Shown piece after piece: positions 1 through 13,306 of a DNA stretch of 64,000 nucleotides; the first letter of the stretch is position 1, and every line of letters starts with the position of its first letter. This stretch comes from Holacanthus passer (lineage: Eukaryota > Chordata > Actinopteri > Pomacanthidae). The position numbers and the translations under genes are program-made. The DNA is taken from positions 248,001 through 312,000 of the forward strand of contig JAFREQ010000026.1 in assembly GCA_025331565.1 (NCBI GenBank). The letters are read 5' to 3'. The notes under the pieces are model-generated. The model made no database searches, was not told the origin of the DNA, and saw only the letters and a program-made list of their open reading frames with translations.

Positions 1-3000
1 TGTGAAGCGTTTCATTACTCATGCTCTGTGTGTGCACGCTCCCCCTCGGTTCACGCAAGGCAACAGATCAGTGATGCAGTCACAACTTTCTAACTGACAT
101 GTGAGATATGTGTGTGTGTGTGCACGCTCACATATGTGTATTTTGAAGGACGTTTAAGGTGGATGGTAGACTGACTGAATTTGGATCTTTTGTTCTCCAC
201 AGTCGTGGTTCTTCTGCCTCCCTGCTCCTGTAGACCGACTTTATTTCCCTAATTACTGTGATTACAGCAAGATGAGGCCTATGTATCATAATGTTGTGTA
301 ATTAGCACTCAGTTGTGAACTAACAAGGCCTCCTCAGGCATAGGTAATGGATTTTGGATAGACAAGCTGAGCTGAGGCATGACTAATACAGCATGGGTAA
401 GTATAATTAAAGCCTCCTCTCTGGAAGGAGGTTCCCTCTCAAACCCAGCAGAAGTTTGAGTAATGCATCAGTCGGCATTGTCGTGAGAGAAGTTCAACTA
501 ATCCACATGATGAACAGCAAGGTCTCCCTCGGACCATTTACTTCCTTGGGGGTTAATAGGGATGTGTAATATGTGTACCCAGAACAGATAAAGGAAGCTT
601 GTTAGCTGATGATGGCAAAAACCTACCACAGTGAGAGAGGCAGCGTCGGTTAAGACAGACAAACAGCAAGGGGGGAGAGCGGGAGGAAAGAAAACAAGAA
701 GGAGAAAACAGAGTGAGAGAACAATGAAGACAAGACAGAACAAGAGAGAGCTGGCAGGTAGTGGCTCTCTGGAGATTCATTAGGCTTGTCAGAAATGCTG
801 GCTGTGAATATGCTTGCACAGCAAGCTCCTCGGTGGGCACACACAAACATACACACACCAACGCAGGTTGCCGCAGGTGTATGGAGCTCTCATCTGCTGA
901 CAGGTAGGGATTAAAGCGCGATAGGGACGGTGGGATTTGGAGTCACACTGTGAAGACAGCAGGCTGCATGTCTCCAATTGGCTGCTGCGGGAATTAACAT
1001 ATCCTGACTGGCATTAAGTCCTGTGCTTCGTGGCATGCAGCATCTCAAGTGATAAGTTAAACATTTATTATGTGCAAATGTGACTGAAAGTAACCCTGTT
1101 TGGTTCAGATTTGAGTTTTTTGGGATTGTAAACACAACAGCTGAGCTCTCTCGTGCTGATCACCACTTAGGAAACAATCTGTACTGTGACAGTTAAGCAT
1201 TGCATCACCTCTTTGTGCTTTGACAGACATCTCAGCACGCTGCACACTGCTTTAACTGGACATCTCACAGTGTAAATGTGCACAATATCTGTGTGATCCT
1301 GCTCATGGAAGAAAGAGTCAGTGCTGACTTTGTCAATTTGTTTGGTTAAATAGAGCTTAAAATGCTGCTGAGTGAGTGTGTAATGAACTGAAGCAGTAGG
1401 TAGCATATTATATCAAAAGTAAGCTGCTTGAACAAGAACCAATTCGTACACAAGAGACTCTCTTTCTCTTACTCCCTCTTCCTCTTTGTGAATAAATCAA
1501 TGAGTGTATTATGGCTGTTTGTTTAAGGTGAAGAGTTTAGGATGAAAAATGACTAACAGATGATGAAATGACCTGAAATGTATGATGCAATCTGTGCAAG
1601 TGGAAGAGTCCTTTGTGTGTATGCGTGCATGATTGCATGCATATGCATGTTCGTCTTGGCACAGAGGCGCTGTGTGTCTGGGCTTTGGGCAGCGTGTAAA
1701 TCCCAGCGTTTAGGTGGAAGAGAGAATCACCGTCTGATTCCCCAGCTGTTCTCACAGCCGTTTCTCTGCCTCAGCAGCCTGACTGCTCACAAAGAAATGT
1801 TTACTGTACACGCAAAAAAACACACATGCAGACTTTCAGGCATCCAGACAAATACGCATGGAGAGCTTACTGACAATGAATAGGAGTTTTTTTTGCAGAC
1901 AAGTGTCCAGTGAGTGAAGTGCCAGCCCCCAGATGCAGCCTCTCATCACAGAGAGGACCTCAGTGGGAGATGGAGAGAAACTCCACACCAGCAGCTGGAA
2001 GCTAGATGACTGTTCCATGTGTTCATGTCTCACTGGAGATCCATAAAGCCTGACCGACACAGCCTGGGACCCATCCTGTGTGTGCGTGTGTGTGTGCGTG
2101 TTTGAAAAGGAGACAGACAGAGAAAAAGACAGAGCCAGAGAACCGCCTGTACGTATTCATCAGTTCCAGGCAAGTATTGTTTTTCATCTACACCCTTCTG
2201 GCAGTTTACACTATGTAACATTTTATATCATTTTTGTGGCCCCTGTATAATATCTCCCTGCTAGTGGTCACCTAAAAATAGCCTCTCACTCTCTAGGAAC
2301 AAATTTTTTTTTCTTAGACACATTTTGACCTGGAGTGACAGTGTTTACCTTCACCTCATTTTCAGTGGAAATGATCAGGTTGGTGCACTGCATCTCTTTT
2401 CTTCTGGGGACTCAGCTGTTCACTCGGGATCATGGGACTATGTTTCCGTGACAACCAGAAATCACCACCGAATGCTGACACTAAAATAACAGACTGAATA
2501 ATTTAGACAGATCCATTTTTAAACAGCATGTCAATTCACATCACTGGCCACAGACACCCTGCTTGGCACCCTGCAGACAGGCCCACCCAGGCCGGGTGAA
2601 GGGTGGGGTGTCCAAAACTCATTTAACAAGAATCTGCTTGTTAGAGCTAGAAATTTTCTAAAACAACCATGGAAAGGAAAGCAGTGGTATAATCTAGGCC
2701 AGTGTTCCCTCTTGAGTAAAAAAAAAAACTGAAACTATTTAAAATTAATATTTGCATAATAAAAAATTTTCATTCTGGTACAGTAAAAACTGGTTCAGCA
2801 GCAGAATATGGAAACGCTGGAGTGAAATCTATACAGCTGGGACAGTGTGGTCATAAAATCTGTTAGGTTTATCTACCACAGTACAGAAATGAAAATGCTT
2901 GTTTGGTGTTCATGTCACGAAAGATGAAGCACATGGCTCCATGATCAAAGTTCAAACAATGTCATCCATCAGGGATGATTTTCATGCCTGATTTTCCCAT

Positions 3001-4462
3001 TTAACTCTGACCATTTATCAGCATGAAGCATTGGTGCCATATGATAATAAGAAGGTCTAATTAATTGAGACCGATTTGTAACGCATGTTCTATTAAAAAG
3101 AGTTTAACAGCTGAGGCCAGCAAAGAAACTGATGTTTTATTTCATGTTTCTTATAAAACATGCACCATTTGCACATTTTCCCACTGTTTCACGTCACATA
3201 TTATTACTTATTTTCATTTATCCCAACTGAGATGACAAGTTAACACTAACAGCACACACTCCCACTTTCATCTCCCTCAGGTTTCTTAAAAGCTTCCAAA
3301 TTTTAAAAGGATCTCTTCTATGTTTAATGACAAGTTCGTGGAAAAACATAAGCTTTGGGCTGCGGTTCATATATCTGTGCAAATGAAAAAAGACACAAAG
3401 CAAAAACAGACACGTACATGTTCACACATCACACAGTTCCAACCGATGGTTTATTCAGATGGAACCTCGGGATGCGAACCAAATATTTGCACACATGATT
3501 TATCCTGCTTTCCTCAAGGCCACAGTGTTGAGAAATATTCAGATACCATTGTGTCTGCATGTGTTTGTGTGCGTGTGTGTTTGTGTGTCTGTGTGCGTGT
3601 GTGGAGCTGCTCTCCCATTATTTTACAAGCTCATATTCACACCCACACACACGCCCAATCACCAGAGGGCTAAACGGAATAACGGAGCAGGGGAGGCAAA
3701 GGGCCTTGCAGGTGTCTCCCTGCTCTGTGTCTCACTTTGTCTCATTTGAATAGTGTCTCATTATCCTCTCTGCCTCCCTCTTTAGTTCTGCCCTGCAAAT
3801 TTAAAGCAATTGTTCTAGGAATCATAAAAACAAAAATACATATCACAGCAAGCAGAGCCATGCCTTGAAAGCAAGGGTTTATAAAATGTTCTTTTGAGCA
3901 AGTTTACTTAGAGTCGGGCCCACACACAGGGTTTTATAGTGGTATTCAGAAAAACACTTTTAATAATTGATTCAAATTGCTTCTGTGCGAAAAAAAAAAA
4001 CTGCAGTAAGTGACACAAACATTTCAGCCCTGTATACAGTCAAATCCTGAATCCATCTCATGTGGATCCAAGAAAACAAATAAAAATAGAATAGAATTTA
4101 GATGCAGTTTCTAAACTTCTGCTGAACCAAGTAAATACATATATTCTTCCTAAGGACAGAGCTATGGGAATTAATTACCCAATGGAAAGATTCTTTATGC
4201 AACATCATTCTCAATGTACGTCCATCACATCAACTCAAGTCTCAAGTCAGTACAGGTTTGTGCTGTTAAGAGACCTTTATTAAAATTTCCAGTTTCAATT
4301 CTACATTTCTAATTCAGTGGAAGATCATAATTTACATAAAAATACCTTCCAGCTCTCTTTCTCCTCCATTTTTTTCCCTCTGACACGATATTTTGAATTT
4401 GACCTTATTTCGTGTTGTGGGATTTTGGGAGAAGAATCCTCCTGACACACCCTGTCATTCCT

Positions 4463-4463
<1 letters not shown>

Positions 4464-4494
<31 letters not shown>
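4464..4494. repeat. (CA)n microsatellite
   Basis: Uninterrupted CA dinucleotide tract of about 31 bp, followed downstream to 4820 by looser CA-rich sequence that creates spurious His/Thr open frames. Confidence 0.97.
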
Positions 4495-4497
<3 letters not shown>

Positions 4498-5095
4498 CCT
4501 CTCAGCCCACCAACCTTCAGGCAGTGCACCTGGGTACAACTCTTACACATACACACACAGATACACACACACACACAAACGTGATCATAGACACATTCCC
4601 CCACACATACATACGCACAACGCACAAGGACAAAAACACACAAATGCACGGTCACAAAGACACACAAAATATATGTGTCCAGTCTCAAACAGCCAATCAG
4701 ACTGTATGTCAAACTCAGTGTTTGAGCCGAATGCTAACAGCCGTCTTCGGGAGGTCTCCCATTAGGTACAACACCACGACCACCTGGGAAATGACACACA
4801 CACACATACACACAGTGTGAAAACTACCGAGAGACACACAGCAGGATTGATCTTCCTCAATGGTATTGATTAGCCTACCCCCAACTCAGATCAGAAGATA
4901 CCAGCTGTGTCAAGCCATTTGCTTCCTGAAGCGCTTCGTCTCCTGCATGGAAGATGAAAATAATGACGCTGCGAGCGGCTTCTCTCAGAGAAATTCTACT
5001 GGCTGCAAAAGGGCAGGAAGTCCACAGGGAAACAGTTACCTCAGATGAAGGTCGCTTCAAGCAGTTTGTTTTAACCTCTGCCCTGGTCCTACTGA

Positions 5096-5098
5096 ATG

Positions 5099-5132
<34 letters not shown>
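5096..5132. repeat. (TG)n microsatellite
   Basis: TG tract with one early GC interruption, about 37 bp. Confidence 0.95.
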
Positions 5133-5758
5133 ATAGACTGTGAATAACTACTCCTTGGGCTAATGCCTCATGTGGCTGGTATGTGTGTGTATATGTGTTA
5201 TGTGATCAGCTAGTCTGTTAGTGAGAACATAACACACACAAAGACACACAGTCACACACTCGAATGCATAGCTGGGAGTAACATCAAGGAAATTCTATTC
5301 AAATTGTAGTTTCACAATATATAAAAGCGTGATAGAAGCATGAATAAGTTTCTTTTCCAAAGCTCCAACCAAAATCTCAGTATCATGATGTAAGATTTAC
5401 CAAGCTTAGCAAAGTTTAATAAGCTGCCGTATTTGAGTTTTTCCAAATATTCCCTAGTTTTATTACTACTGTCTGTGTTTTAAAACAAAAAATAGAAACT
5501 AGAAATAGAAAAATTAGAAACTATCATCTCAAACTTTTTGTTCCCTTTAAAATCCAATTCAGGTATTATGTCCTTATAAAATACTACACAGTATGAGGAG
5601 GAGCACCAAAAAACTGTCTTAAGAGTTTTGCTTTGAATTAGGAGCTTTTAAAGAACTGAATCCTCTCTGACAAATGAGTAAAAGTATATATTAAAAAAAA
5701 ACAAACAGAAAGACAAAAAATACAAGTCATCAAAGTACTGCCTTTAGTCGGTCACTGG

Positions 5759-5880
5759 CAGTGCAGGGCAGTAATGCATGAATTAGTAAGGTGTTACAGT
5801 AATTTGATTACTTTATTCAGTAACAAATGTTGTGCTGGATTACAATTTAAAATATATATAAATACAAGTAACACTCCATA
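5759..5880. mobile_element. Possible hAT-like transposon end
   Basis: The block opens with CAGTGCAGGGCAGTAATGCA and continues with several GTAAC/GTTAC and TGATTAC words. Fish non-autonomous hAT elements commonly start CAGTGTTGGG followed by many GTTAC/AGTAAC words, and this resembles a decayed end of one. No opposite terminus was found. The family assignment is from memory and is tentative. Confidence 0.4.
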
Positions 5881-6055
5881 ACATTTTGGGGTCAGCTTGT
5901 CTTCAGTGGGAGTTTGATGGAGGGTTGATATCAGTTTAGTTTATAGCTGGTCCAGTGCAGGTTAGCCCCAGTTTGTGCCTCTCATGTGTCATCATGTATT
6001 CGAGTCACAGAGGTAACCGTGAGTTTCTCTGAAAGATATTCAACAAATGTTCAAA

Positions 6056-6365
6056 AAACCTAGAAGGTCATTTTAAAACACATATTGTTCTGAAGGCGTT
6101 TTCAAAATCCCTGAACACTCTTCTAACCATCTGCTGAGGGCTTAAAAAGATTTTCAACCTGTTTCTCAAGCTGTGTCTGTTTCCATATAAGACAAAGACG
6201 GCAGTCCGCCAGCTACCTGGATAGGAAACAGAGTCACATTGGGAATCAGGTTAATTTTTTTAATTTTTTTAATTTATTTTTTTCATTCAGATGGTTAGAA
6301 GAGTTTGAGGATTCTAGAAATACTGTCATAACAGCAGTAAGCATGTTTAAAATGACCTTCTGGTT
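6056..6365. mobile_element. Foldback (inverted-repeat) element
   Basis: Two arms of about 75 bp face each other around a 150-bp AT-rich centre. Perfect 16-bp blocks lie at both ends of each arm: AGAAGGTCATTTTAAA at 6062-6077 pairs with 6346-6361, and CTCTTCTAACCATCTG at 6118-6133 pairs with 6288-6303. Between these blocks the arms have diverged. The structure fits an old foldback or MITE-type DNA element; no transposase and no clear target-site duplication were seen. Confidence 0.65.
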
Positions 6366-7591
6366 ATAACTCAGTTCGTTTTATTCTCCACCAGTGAACC
6401 AACTCATTAACAACTCTTTTGGGTGTTCTTTCATTAATATCTGAGTTTATATACTGGGTTAGCTGCTGAACGAGAGTCTGTCAGAGAGACTTTCTCAGTC
6501 AGACGTTAACCTGGCTCTTATGCTGAGCACGCACCATACAGAAGCAGGATTTTGGATTCAAATCAAGTTCACTAGTTTAGTGAAATGGATGGTTACCTCT
6601 CTGACCTCTTATATTCTTGAAAATATGTCTTCTTTAACTTCCAGCAGCACAACTTGCTTTCCTCTGTATCCCTACCTATAAAATATTCATTTTACTGAAA
6701 CAACCCCATGTGTAGCAACTTTAAAAACTGCAAAAAGCTAATGCCAAAGCTCAGGGTATGTCTGGTAAATATTCTGCAGGACAGTAAGAGCTTCTAAAGG
6801 TCCTGTGAAGCAGCTTCAGTTTGCACATAAACACATAGATTTCAGAAGGGAGCACATTCAGTAAATCACATGAGGTCACCTGTGGCCCTGCAAGACTTTG
6901 TGTGTACTATCGGCGAGCATACATGACAATCCAGATAACATGAGCAACATCAGCGTCATTCTTTAAGTGTCTTTAAATAGTCTGGTGCTTTATTGTTGTG
7001 TGATGCTTCAAGCACCATTTACACCTTTTCAACATGTGAAGTTTAGGTGTTTTTTTTCTGTACAGGTGAGGCTTCCTGCCTGCACCTCAGCACCTCAAAC
7101 ATCCCCCTCTGTCAGACCGCTGTTTACATTCCAGACAGACGTCCATCTCGATCTCCTCCAACTTAAAATGTCTTTCTCCTGCTCTTCGGTGTCTCTCCCT
7201 CCTGTTTTTCCCTCTTTGCCCTCTCAGTATTTTTGACAAGCTGGCACACTCAAAGGGCATTGTCAAAACGTCAAACTTTATAAAATATAGATATAGAAAG
7301 AGATGTACAGACGCTGAGGAAAAAAGGGGAAAAGATGAATGGGAGAAATATGATAGAAGTGTAAAAAAAAGGAAGACAGAGTGAGAAAAGAGATATGAGC
7401 TCTCTGTGGTAAAAGACAATAAAGTGTGAAAGGTTTTTCCTTTGTTTGATGTCCTCCCCTCGGGGGCTCTGTGACAGAGACCGCTGCAGAGCCCCAGTTA
7501 AAAGAGGAAAAATGACAGGAGCCATTTCTCTCTTTTTCTCTCCATGGCCCTTCAGGATGAGAGTTGTCTGTGTGTATGTGAGTGTATGTCA

Positions 7592-7660
7592 GAGAGGGAG
7601 AGAGAGAAAGAGGGAGAGTATGAGACAGACAGAGAAAGCAAGAGAGAGGGAGAGGGAGCC
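7592..7660. repeat. GA-rich polypurine tract
   Basis: About 70 bases that are almost all G or A on the plus strand, mostly GAGA with short GGGAGA blocks. Such mirror-like polypurine tracts can form triplex DNA. Confidence 0.8.
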
Positions 7661-7785
7661 CTTGGGGTCTAATAAATCAGGCCTGCATTGAACGAGAGGG
7701 TCCTGGAGGAGCTTGCGTGGGAAGACAGGTGTCCATAGCATTCTGGGGCAGAGGTTATGGTCAGACACATCAGTCATCTCACACT

Positions 7786-7810
7786 ACACACACACACACA
7801 CACACACACA
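7786..7810. repeat. (CA)n microsatellite
   Basis: Uninterrupted CA tract of about 25 bp ending in GAGAGACACA. Confidence 0.95.
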
Positions 7811-7904
7811 GAGAGACACAGGCAGAGCTGAAATTACCCAGAAACAAAACCCATTTCCTCCTCTTGTACCTCATTACCATGTCATAGCCCTCTGCTTCAT
7901 ATTT

Positions 7905-8120
7905 GGTTTCGTTTTAAATGTGAAATACTGCTGTGATCAAATAATGAGAGCGAACGGCAATGCGAGCCGCTTTTGTAAACAGTTTACCATTGATTATTCC
8001 GCCACTTATTGTGTTTCGCTGTGTTTTCCTTTCAGTTTATAAAAAAGCGAGGCTGGCACCTTAGTGCTCAGTAGCAGCGGCTCCACGACAACATTAGCAT
8101 AATAATAATTCACAGGCTGG
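7905..8120. promoter_or_regulatory. Candidate conserved non-coding element
   Basis: A microsatellite-free block inside repeat-rich DNA. It combines CpG-containing unique sequence (CGAACGGCAATGCGAGCCGC) with TGTAAACA forkhead-like, ATTGAT/ATTATT SOX/homeobox-like and repeated ATAATAATAATT words. No open frame spans it. Conservation is inferred from texture and has not been measured. Confidence 0.3.
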
Positions 8121-10102
8121 AGTTTTGGAAATGAAATAAAAAAATGTTCTTTTATTCTGCAGCACGCAGCAGTATTCCACTAACACATCCAGTTATTATA
8201 CATGACAAATATGAATTAAAGACAAGTGTGAGCTGGGATGAATCCAACTTCTCACACTCGCTATCTGCTGTTTGGCTGTGATTGACACTCTGTATGCAAA
8301 AGGCTGTGTATGTATATCCATATGAGAAAATTGTCTGTTTGTATAACTTAGGAAACCCTGGATCAATAGTTTAGTCACTGTAATATACACAGGAGGTCCT
8401 GAGAAATGGGGAAATGTATATTTGTTTCTGGGATAAAACCAGAGCAGTCAACCCTCCATCATCTGCTCGAGCCATTTCCATGTGTGTGTCTAAGTGTGTG
8501 TCAGTGTGTGTGTGCATGCCTCGGGGTTACGGATAGGGGAATGTTGCGTGCCTCTCTTCTCTGTCCTCCTTTTCACCCTTACGGATGCAGAAAAATGAAA
8601 CTCCTGCATGCTGCAAATACACACAAACTGTACACACAAATACACACATGTACACACGTGCAGACAGTCAAAGAGTGAAGGGTCCCACAGAGTTCATAAG
8701 CTAGTGAATAATAAAAGCTCCACACTGGACCAGGCTGTCTGTCTGCTGTAAAAATGGCTTGTCTGTGACATGAATATGATTTTGCTTTGGGTGTGTGCTT
8801 GTGTGTGTGTGAGTGTCTGTGCACATGCAGATGTGTGTGTGCTTTCTATGGTAACTAGATGAATTATTCACTGTTTACTGATGAGGAAGCATTTAGGTTC
8901 CCAGGAGTGGCGCTCAGAGGCAGGCCTCACCTCTCTCCTCTTGCCCTCTTCTGGCTTTATCGTTCTCCTCTCCTACTTCCCTCTCGCCCCCCATCACACT
9001 TTCATCATCTCTCTCCATTACTGGAGCTGTTGGTTCCAACATCCCACCTTCGTGGGGTAACACCACTGTTGCAAGAAATGAGCTAGTTTAAGTGTCTCTT
9101 CGACTTTAGCTCCAAATCTCTGCCTATCTGATGCCACTGACCTAGTTGAGAAAGAATGTTCTGATGGTAAAATCTCTGTTAGGATGAACACAGTAGCAAT
9201 CCATTTGCATGTATTAAGTAGAGGGATGGGATTCGCCTTAGCTGAATTAGCATCACTTCACTGACTACACTCTGACATACAGATATGCCCACAAAAGTAA
9301 GCACAAATCACTGGAAGCCGAGTTTAATCTTTTTCTTATACACACAGAAATGGGTGCACACAAATGCACACACAAACATCCACATAGACTAAAACACAGT
9401 TAATACATCCACTAATCAAGCTCCTATTACCAGGAGGAGGCTTTCACACATGGGGACCAAACTCCCTTCATCTAATTGGTCCGCTGAGAAAATCTCTAAG
9501 CTGTTCACATCTGCAGGGACACACACATGCACACACACAGAAACGGTCACTCAGAGCCAATCAGTATAGAGCTCCTTGGGCAATGTGCACAGTTCCATCC
9601 TTTCCTTTATCCATCCTTTATCCCCTGGTTCATCCCTCACTTTCAGCTCCATCGGTCTCATTACCACAGCCAGGGACCCCAATCCCTGGAACAGAATCTC
9701 AACAGACACACACAGACACAAATACAGCACACTTAACCACAGCCCAGCTTCAACCATAGCAAAACCAAGGGTCCAAGCTTTTTTAGCCTTTTGGTATCTT
9801 TCCTGTGTGTTTGGGGTGGTTTTGTATGCATGCGTGTGTGTTTGGAGTTGGGTGGTTTCCCATCCGAAGCAGCCGTTGTGCTGCTTATTAAACAAAGCCT
9901 GTCTAAAGCTGTCCTAATCCTTTCCCATAGCTATCCCTGACTACACATATAGACACACACAGATTTCCACACAGTTGCTGAAGTCCAGTGCTCAGCAACA
10001 CATTCTGTCCTCTGTCAACAAGAAAGAAAGAGAGAGACGGAGGGAAAGGAAAACTTGGCTACACACACATTCTCTCTCTGACACACGTACACACACACAC
10101 AC

Positions 10103-10118
10103 ATGCATGCATGCATGC
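10103..10118. repeat. (ATGC)n tetranucleotide repeat
   Basis: Four tandem ATGC units, self-complementary, embedded between two CA-rich tracts. Confidence 0.9.
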
Positions 10119-11423
10119 ACACGCACACACACACACAGAGTACATACTTTCTTTAGGGTCTGGTGGCTAGTCGCCCATCTGGGACTCAAGATAACCCTCA
10201 ATACTCACTAGTGTATGCAGCAATGTGCAGGGTGTGTGTGTGTTTGGGAGATTATATGTGCTTTAGAACCCCCTGCACCCTGTAACACCAAACCAGCACC
10301 CAACAGAGCTCCACCAACCAAAACTCTGCATCATCTAATTAATTATTTTTCTGAAGCATAAAAACATTTCCTAATGACGGTAAAACCTGCAGAGTTCTCT
10401 TGTCTTTGTGACAGTGCTGATAGACGGGGGTGGATGAGGAAACTGCCTTTGGACCCACAACACAAGGGTGAGTCCATCGAATACTCGACTTCAGCTCATT
10501 TTAGCTGAGTGTAACAGTTTTAGAGGATTGGCCCACTGGAAATCTTGGCTGGTAACACCAAAGTGACTTTATTCATCTGTTTGAATTGTGTGCACCTCAT
10601 ACTGGCAGTCTTGAACAGTGAAATTTAGACAATATAGGATACAATGAAACTGTGATTCAGTAAAAATGTTGTGGAGCTACAGGTAAAACTAAAATATTGA
10701 AAAACAATAACCATGGATGATGCCCAAATCATTATTATCACCAGGCTGTACAGCAGTGACACCCAGATTTGCATATGTGTGAGTCTGATCCTGTTCTCTG
10801 GGCTCTCCCTCTAGATCAAGCTGTTGAATCCAATCTGAAAAGAGTAACAACATTATGGCCTCCCCCAAATCAAAAGATATGATTTCAGTGTGATCCAGGT
10901 TCATTACATCTCAGCTGTGCCCCATATGTTGCTGCCTTGAATCAGCTGCAACAGATGCTGCAACAGAACCATCCAAACCTGCTTTATCAGCATATGAAAG
11001 GTGTCCAACTTGTGAGGCTGCCTGCAGTATTTTTCTGGTTTCAAAGGTTGGTGAAAGGAGAGAGCAACATTAAAAGTCTTCCTGACAGGAAATGAATACA
11101 CATTTACATATGTGTCTATACTAACAATATAAAAATAACAATATGTAATTGACAAGTCATTTTAGTTCATGAAGCAGCTACACCAAAACCCTGATTTAGC
11201 TATTTCACAAAATTGACTTAATAATGTTTTTTTTTTTTTTTTACATAATACACTTCAGTGCCTGCCCAGGTGTTTTTCTGTTTTACAGAAACAAGAATCT
11301 TTATTTTGATTTTATTTTTATTGTTTCACCTTGACAGAGTGGAGAGTCTGTGGACTGCCTGACGCCTGATAAGCAAGTCATATCTGACGTTACATATAGC
11401 ATGTATTTACTTACCTGCCAGCT

Positions 11424-11463
<40 letters not shown>
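11424..11463. repeat. (GT)n microsatellite
   Basis: Uninterrupted GT tract of about 40 bp. A complementary CA tract lies about 330 bp downstream. Confidence 0.97.
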
Positions 11464-11466
<3 letters not shown>

Positions 11467-11792
11467 AAAGCTTCAAATGCATGTGTGTAATGAGGCTTGT
11501 GTGTTTGTGGCTGTTAACTCACTAAATGTGTGAATGAGACTGGAAGTGTGTCCACATCTCTGTTTGTCCACAACTGTTTGCTGTGATATTTCCAGCTCTG
11601 GTTTGTGTGACCACAGCACACTGTGACTTTGGTGATAATTGAAGCACATATACCCACCCCCATGGAGGTGTGTGTTTGTGTGTGCGTGTGCACGAAGGCA
11701 ACATTGACCAATAGAGATAATTACCTCAAAATGCATCTGCACTCTCAAGTCATCACTTATGGAGATTACATCCCCAGACTAGTTTCATGCAT

Positions 11793-11794
<2 letters not shown>

Positions 11795-11826
<32 letters not shown>
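11795..11826. repeat. (AC)n microsatellite
   Basis: Uninterrupted AC tract of about 32 bp, opposite in strand to the GT tract at 11424-11463. Confidence 0.97.
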
Positions 11827-11830
<4 letters not shown>

Positions 11831-12108
11831 GCAGGGGTGATTTGACAAGGGCTGGGGCTGTTTGAAGAGCCGCTTCAGACACACATATCCCAAATAATTT
11901 CAATGCATCTCAATGAAGAGTCCTCAAAATGGACGCAGCTGTCAAAAATGCACACACACATATTACACACTCTCACACTCAGAGCTGTCTCTTCAATAAG
12001 TGTGTGTTATGTGTGTGACTGAGAACAGCGTGGCCATAAGCACCTCTTTGTTTCAAGACAAAGAGCAGGTCAAAAACATCATTAGTCTGAGGCTGCAGGA
12101 CACACATC

Positions 12109-12118
<10 letters not shown>

Positions 12119-12167
<49 letters not shown>
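12119..12167. repeat. (CA)n microsatellite
   Basis: Uninterrupted CA tract of about 49 bp. Its translated shadows form the spurious Cys/Val-rich open frames on the minus strand. Confidence 0.97.
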
Positions 12168-12169
<2 letters not shown>

Positions 12170-12573
12170 AGACACTGTTTTCCAGATGCTAATACTATTG
12201 CCAGCAGGGATTCTGGGCCCCAGTGAGACTCTGAGGCAATCACTGAACACACAGTAGGAAGAGCATCACTTCTCTCACACACACAGAAACAGCAGCATTT
12301 TTATCCCAAAAAGAAGGATATTGAATTTTTATGAAAGTGGCAAAATGAAAAGCAGAGGCAAGGTTAGGGTGAGGTGGAGAGAAAGAAAGAGAGCAAAAAA
12401 ATTGTGTGCACATTTATTGTCTAGCTTGTACAAAGCCACAAAAGGGAGCCCTCTCAGTAACCTTGTCCTCATGAGGAAAGGCATAAATCACTGTAAATTG
12501 TGTTTGTTCACACTAATCCAAGCCTGGTGTGGCGTGGAACAGTGCAGTCAGCACCTATGTGCACATAACCTCT

Positions 12574-12576
<3 letters not shown>

Positions 12577-12604
<28 letters not shown>
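12577..12604. repeat. (AC)n microsatellite
   Basis: Uninterrupted AC tract of about 28 bp. Confidence 0.96.
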
Positions 12605-13306
12605 GGTAACCTGACCTGTGTCCTCTCTAAACTCCTCTGAACTGACATCAGCTTCATGTAAAGCTCTGACATCGCTTTTAGAGTTCAGAATATCTAATAA
12701 AACCACTTCTGTGTCTGGTTAAAAAACATTTTACAGAGTAAAAATATTTGCTCTTTTGCCTCAGCTGTTATTCATGTGATGCACTTGCAGCAGCCAGTAA
12801 TAGTAGTAATAAGACTCTCATATATTCACACCCACTATTTAAACTCCCCTCTCTCACACTTTTCTTTATTCTGTCTTTCACTCTCTCTGCATGACTGCAT
12901 GGTGTAATCCCAGTCAGGTCAGAGGAATGTTCCGGTGTTGTTCTGGTGTCTGCGCCTGTATCCACACACACACTCACACACCACAAATGGAAAGCAAAGG
13001 ACAGCAGCTCTGACACATGCACACAAAGCGAGGTTGTCCTACTATAAGCACCACAGAGCAGAGCATCAGGGCCGAGTGGAAAACCACAGGAGAGGGGTGA
13101 TGACAAAGAGATGTTACACCTCTCCGTTCCTCCTCCTCCTCCTCCCTCAACTCTCCTCCCTTCCCCCATTGTTCATTCCCAGGCATCAAGGTCGGACCGT
13201 GTTACAAATGAAGCACTGCTCCACCCTCTTCCATCCACCCTACACACACATAAACACAAACACGCACGGGCTGATGAACGCCCGCTGCTGTAACTCACTT
13301 CTCGCT

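Larger units (their letters stand above)
1..5758. other. Intergenic, no gene seen
   Basis: No exon with splice signals and protein-like content was recognised on either strand. The open frames here are short and rich in low-complexity cysteine/valine or histidine/threonine translated from CA/GT repeats. Visible structure is limited to microsatellites, a 19-bp near-palindrome around TAATTAATT (3054-3072) and a 9-bp perfect inverted repeat (3132-3140 with 3153-3161). Confidence 0.7.
6400..12100. other. Intergenic, no gene seen
   Basis: There is no supportable coding exon. The stretch contains a purine-rich GA tract (about 7592-7660), a CA microsatellite at 7786-7810, an enhancer-like unique block (7905-8120), an ATGC tetranucleotide run (10103-10118) and CA/GT microsatellites at 11424-11463 and 11795-11826. 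Confidence 0.7.
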
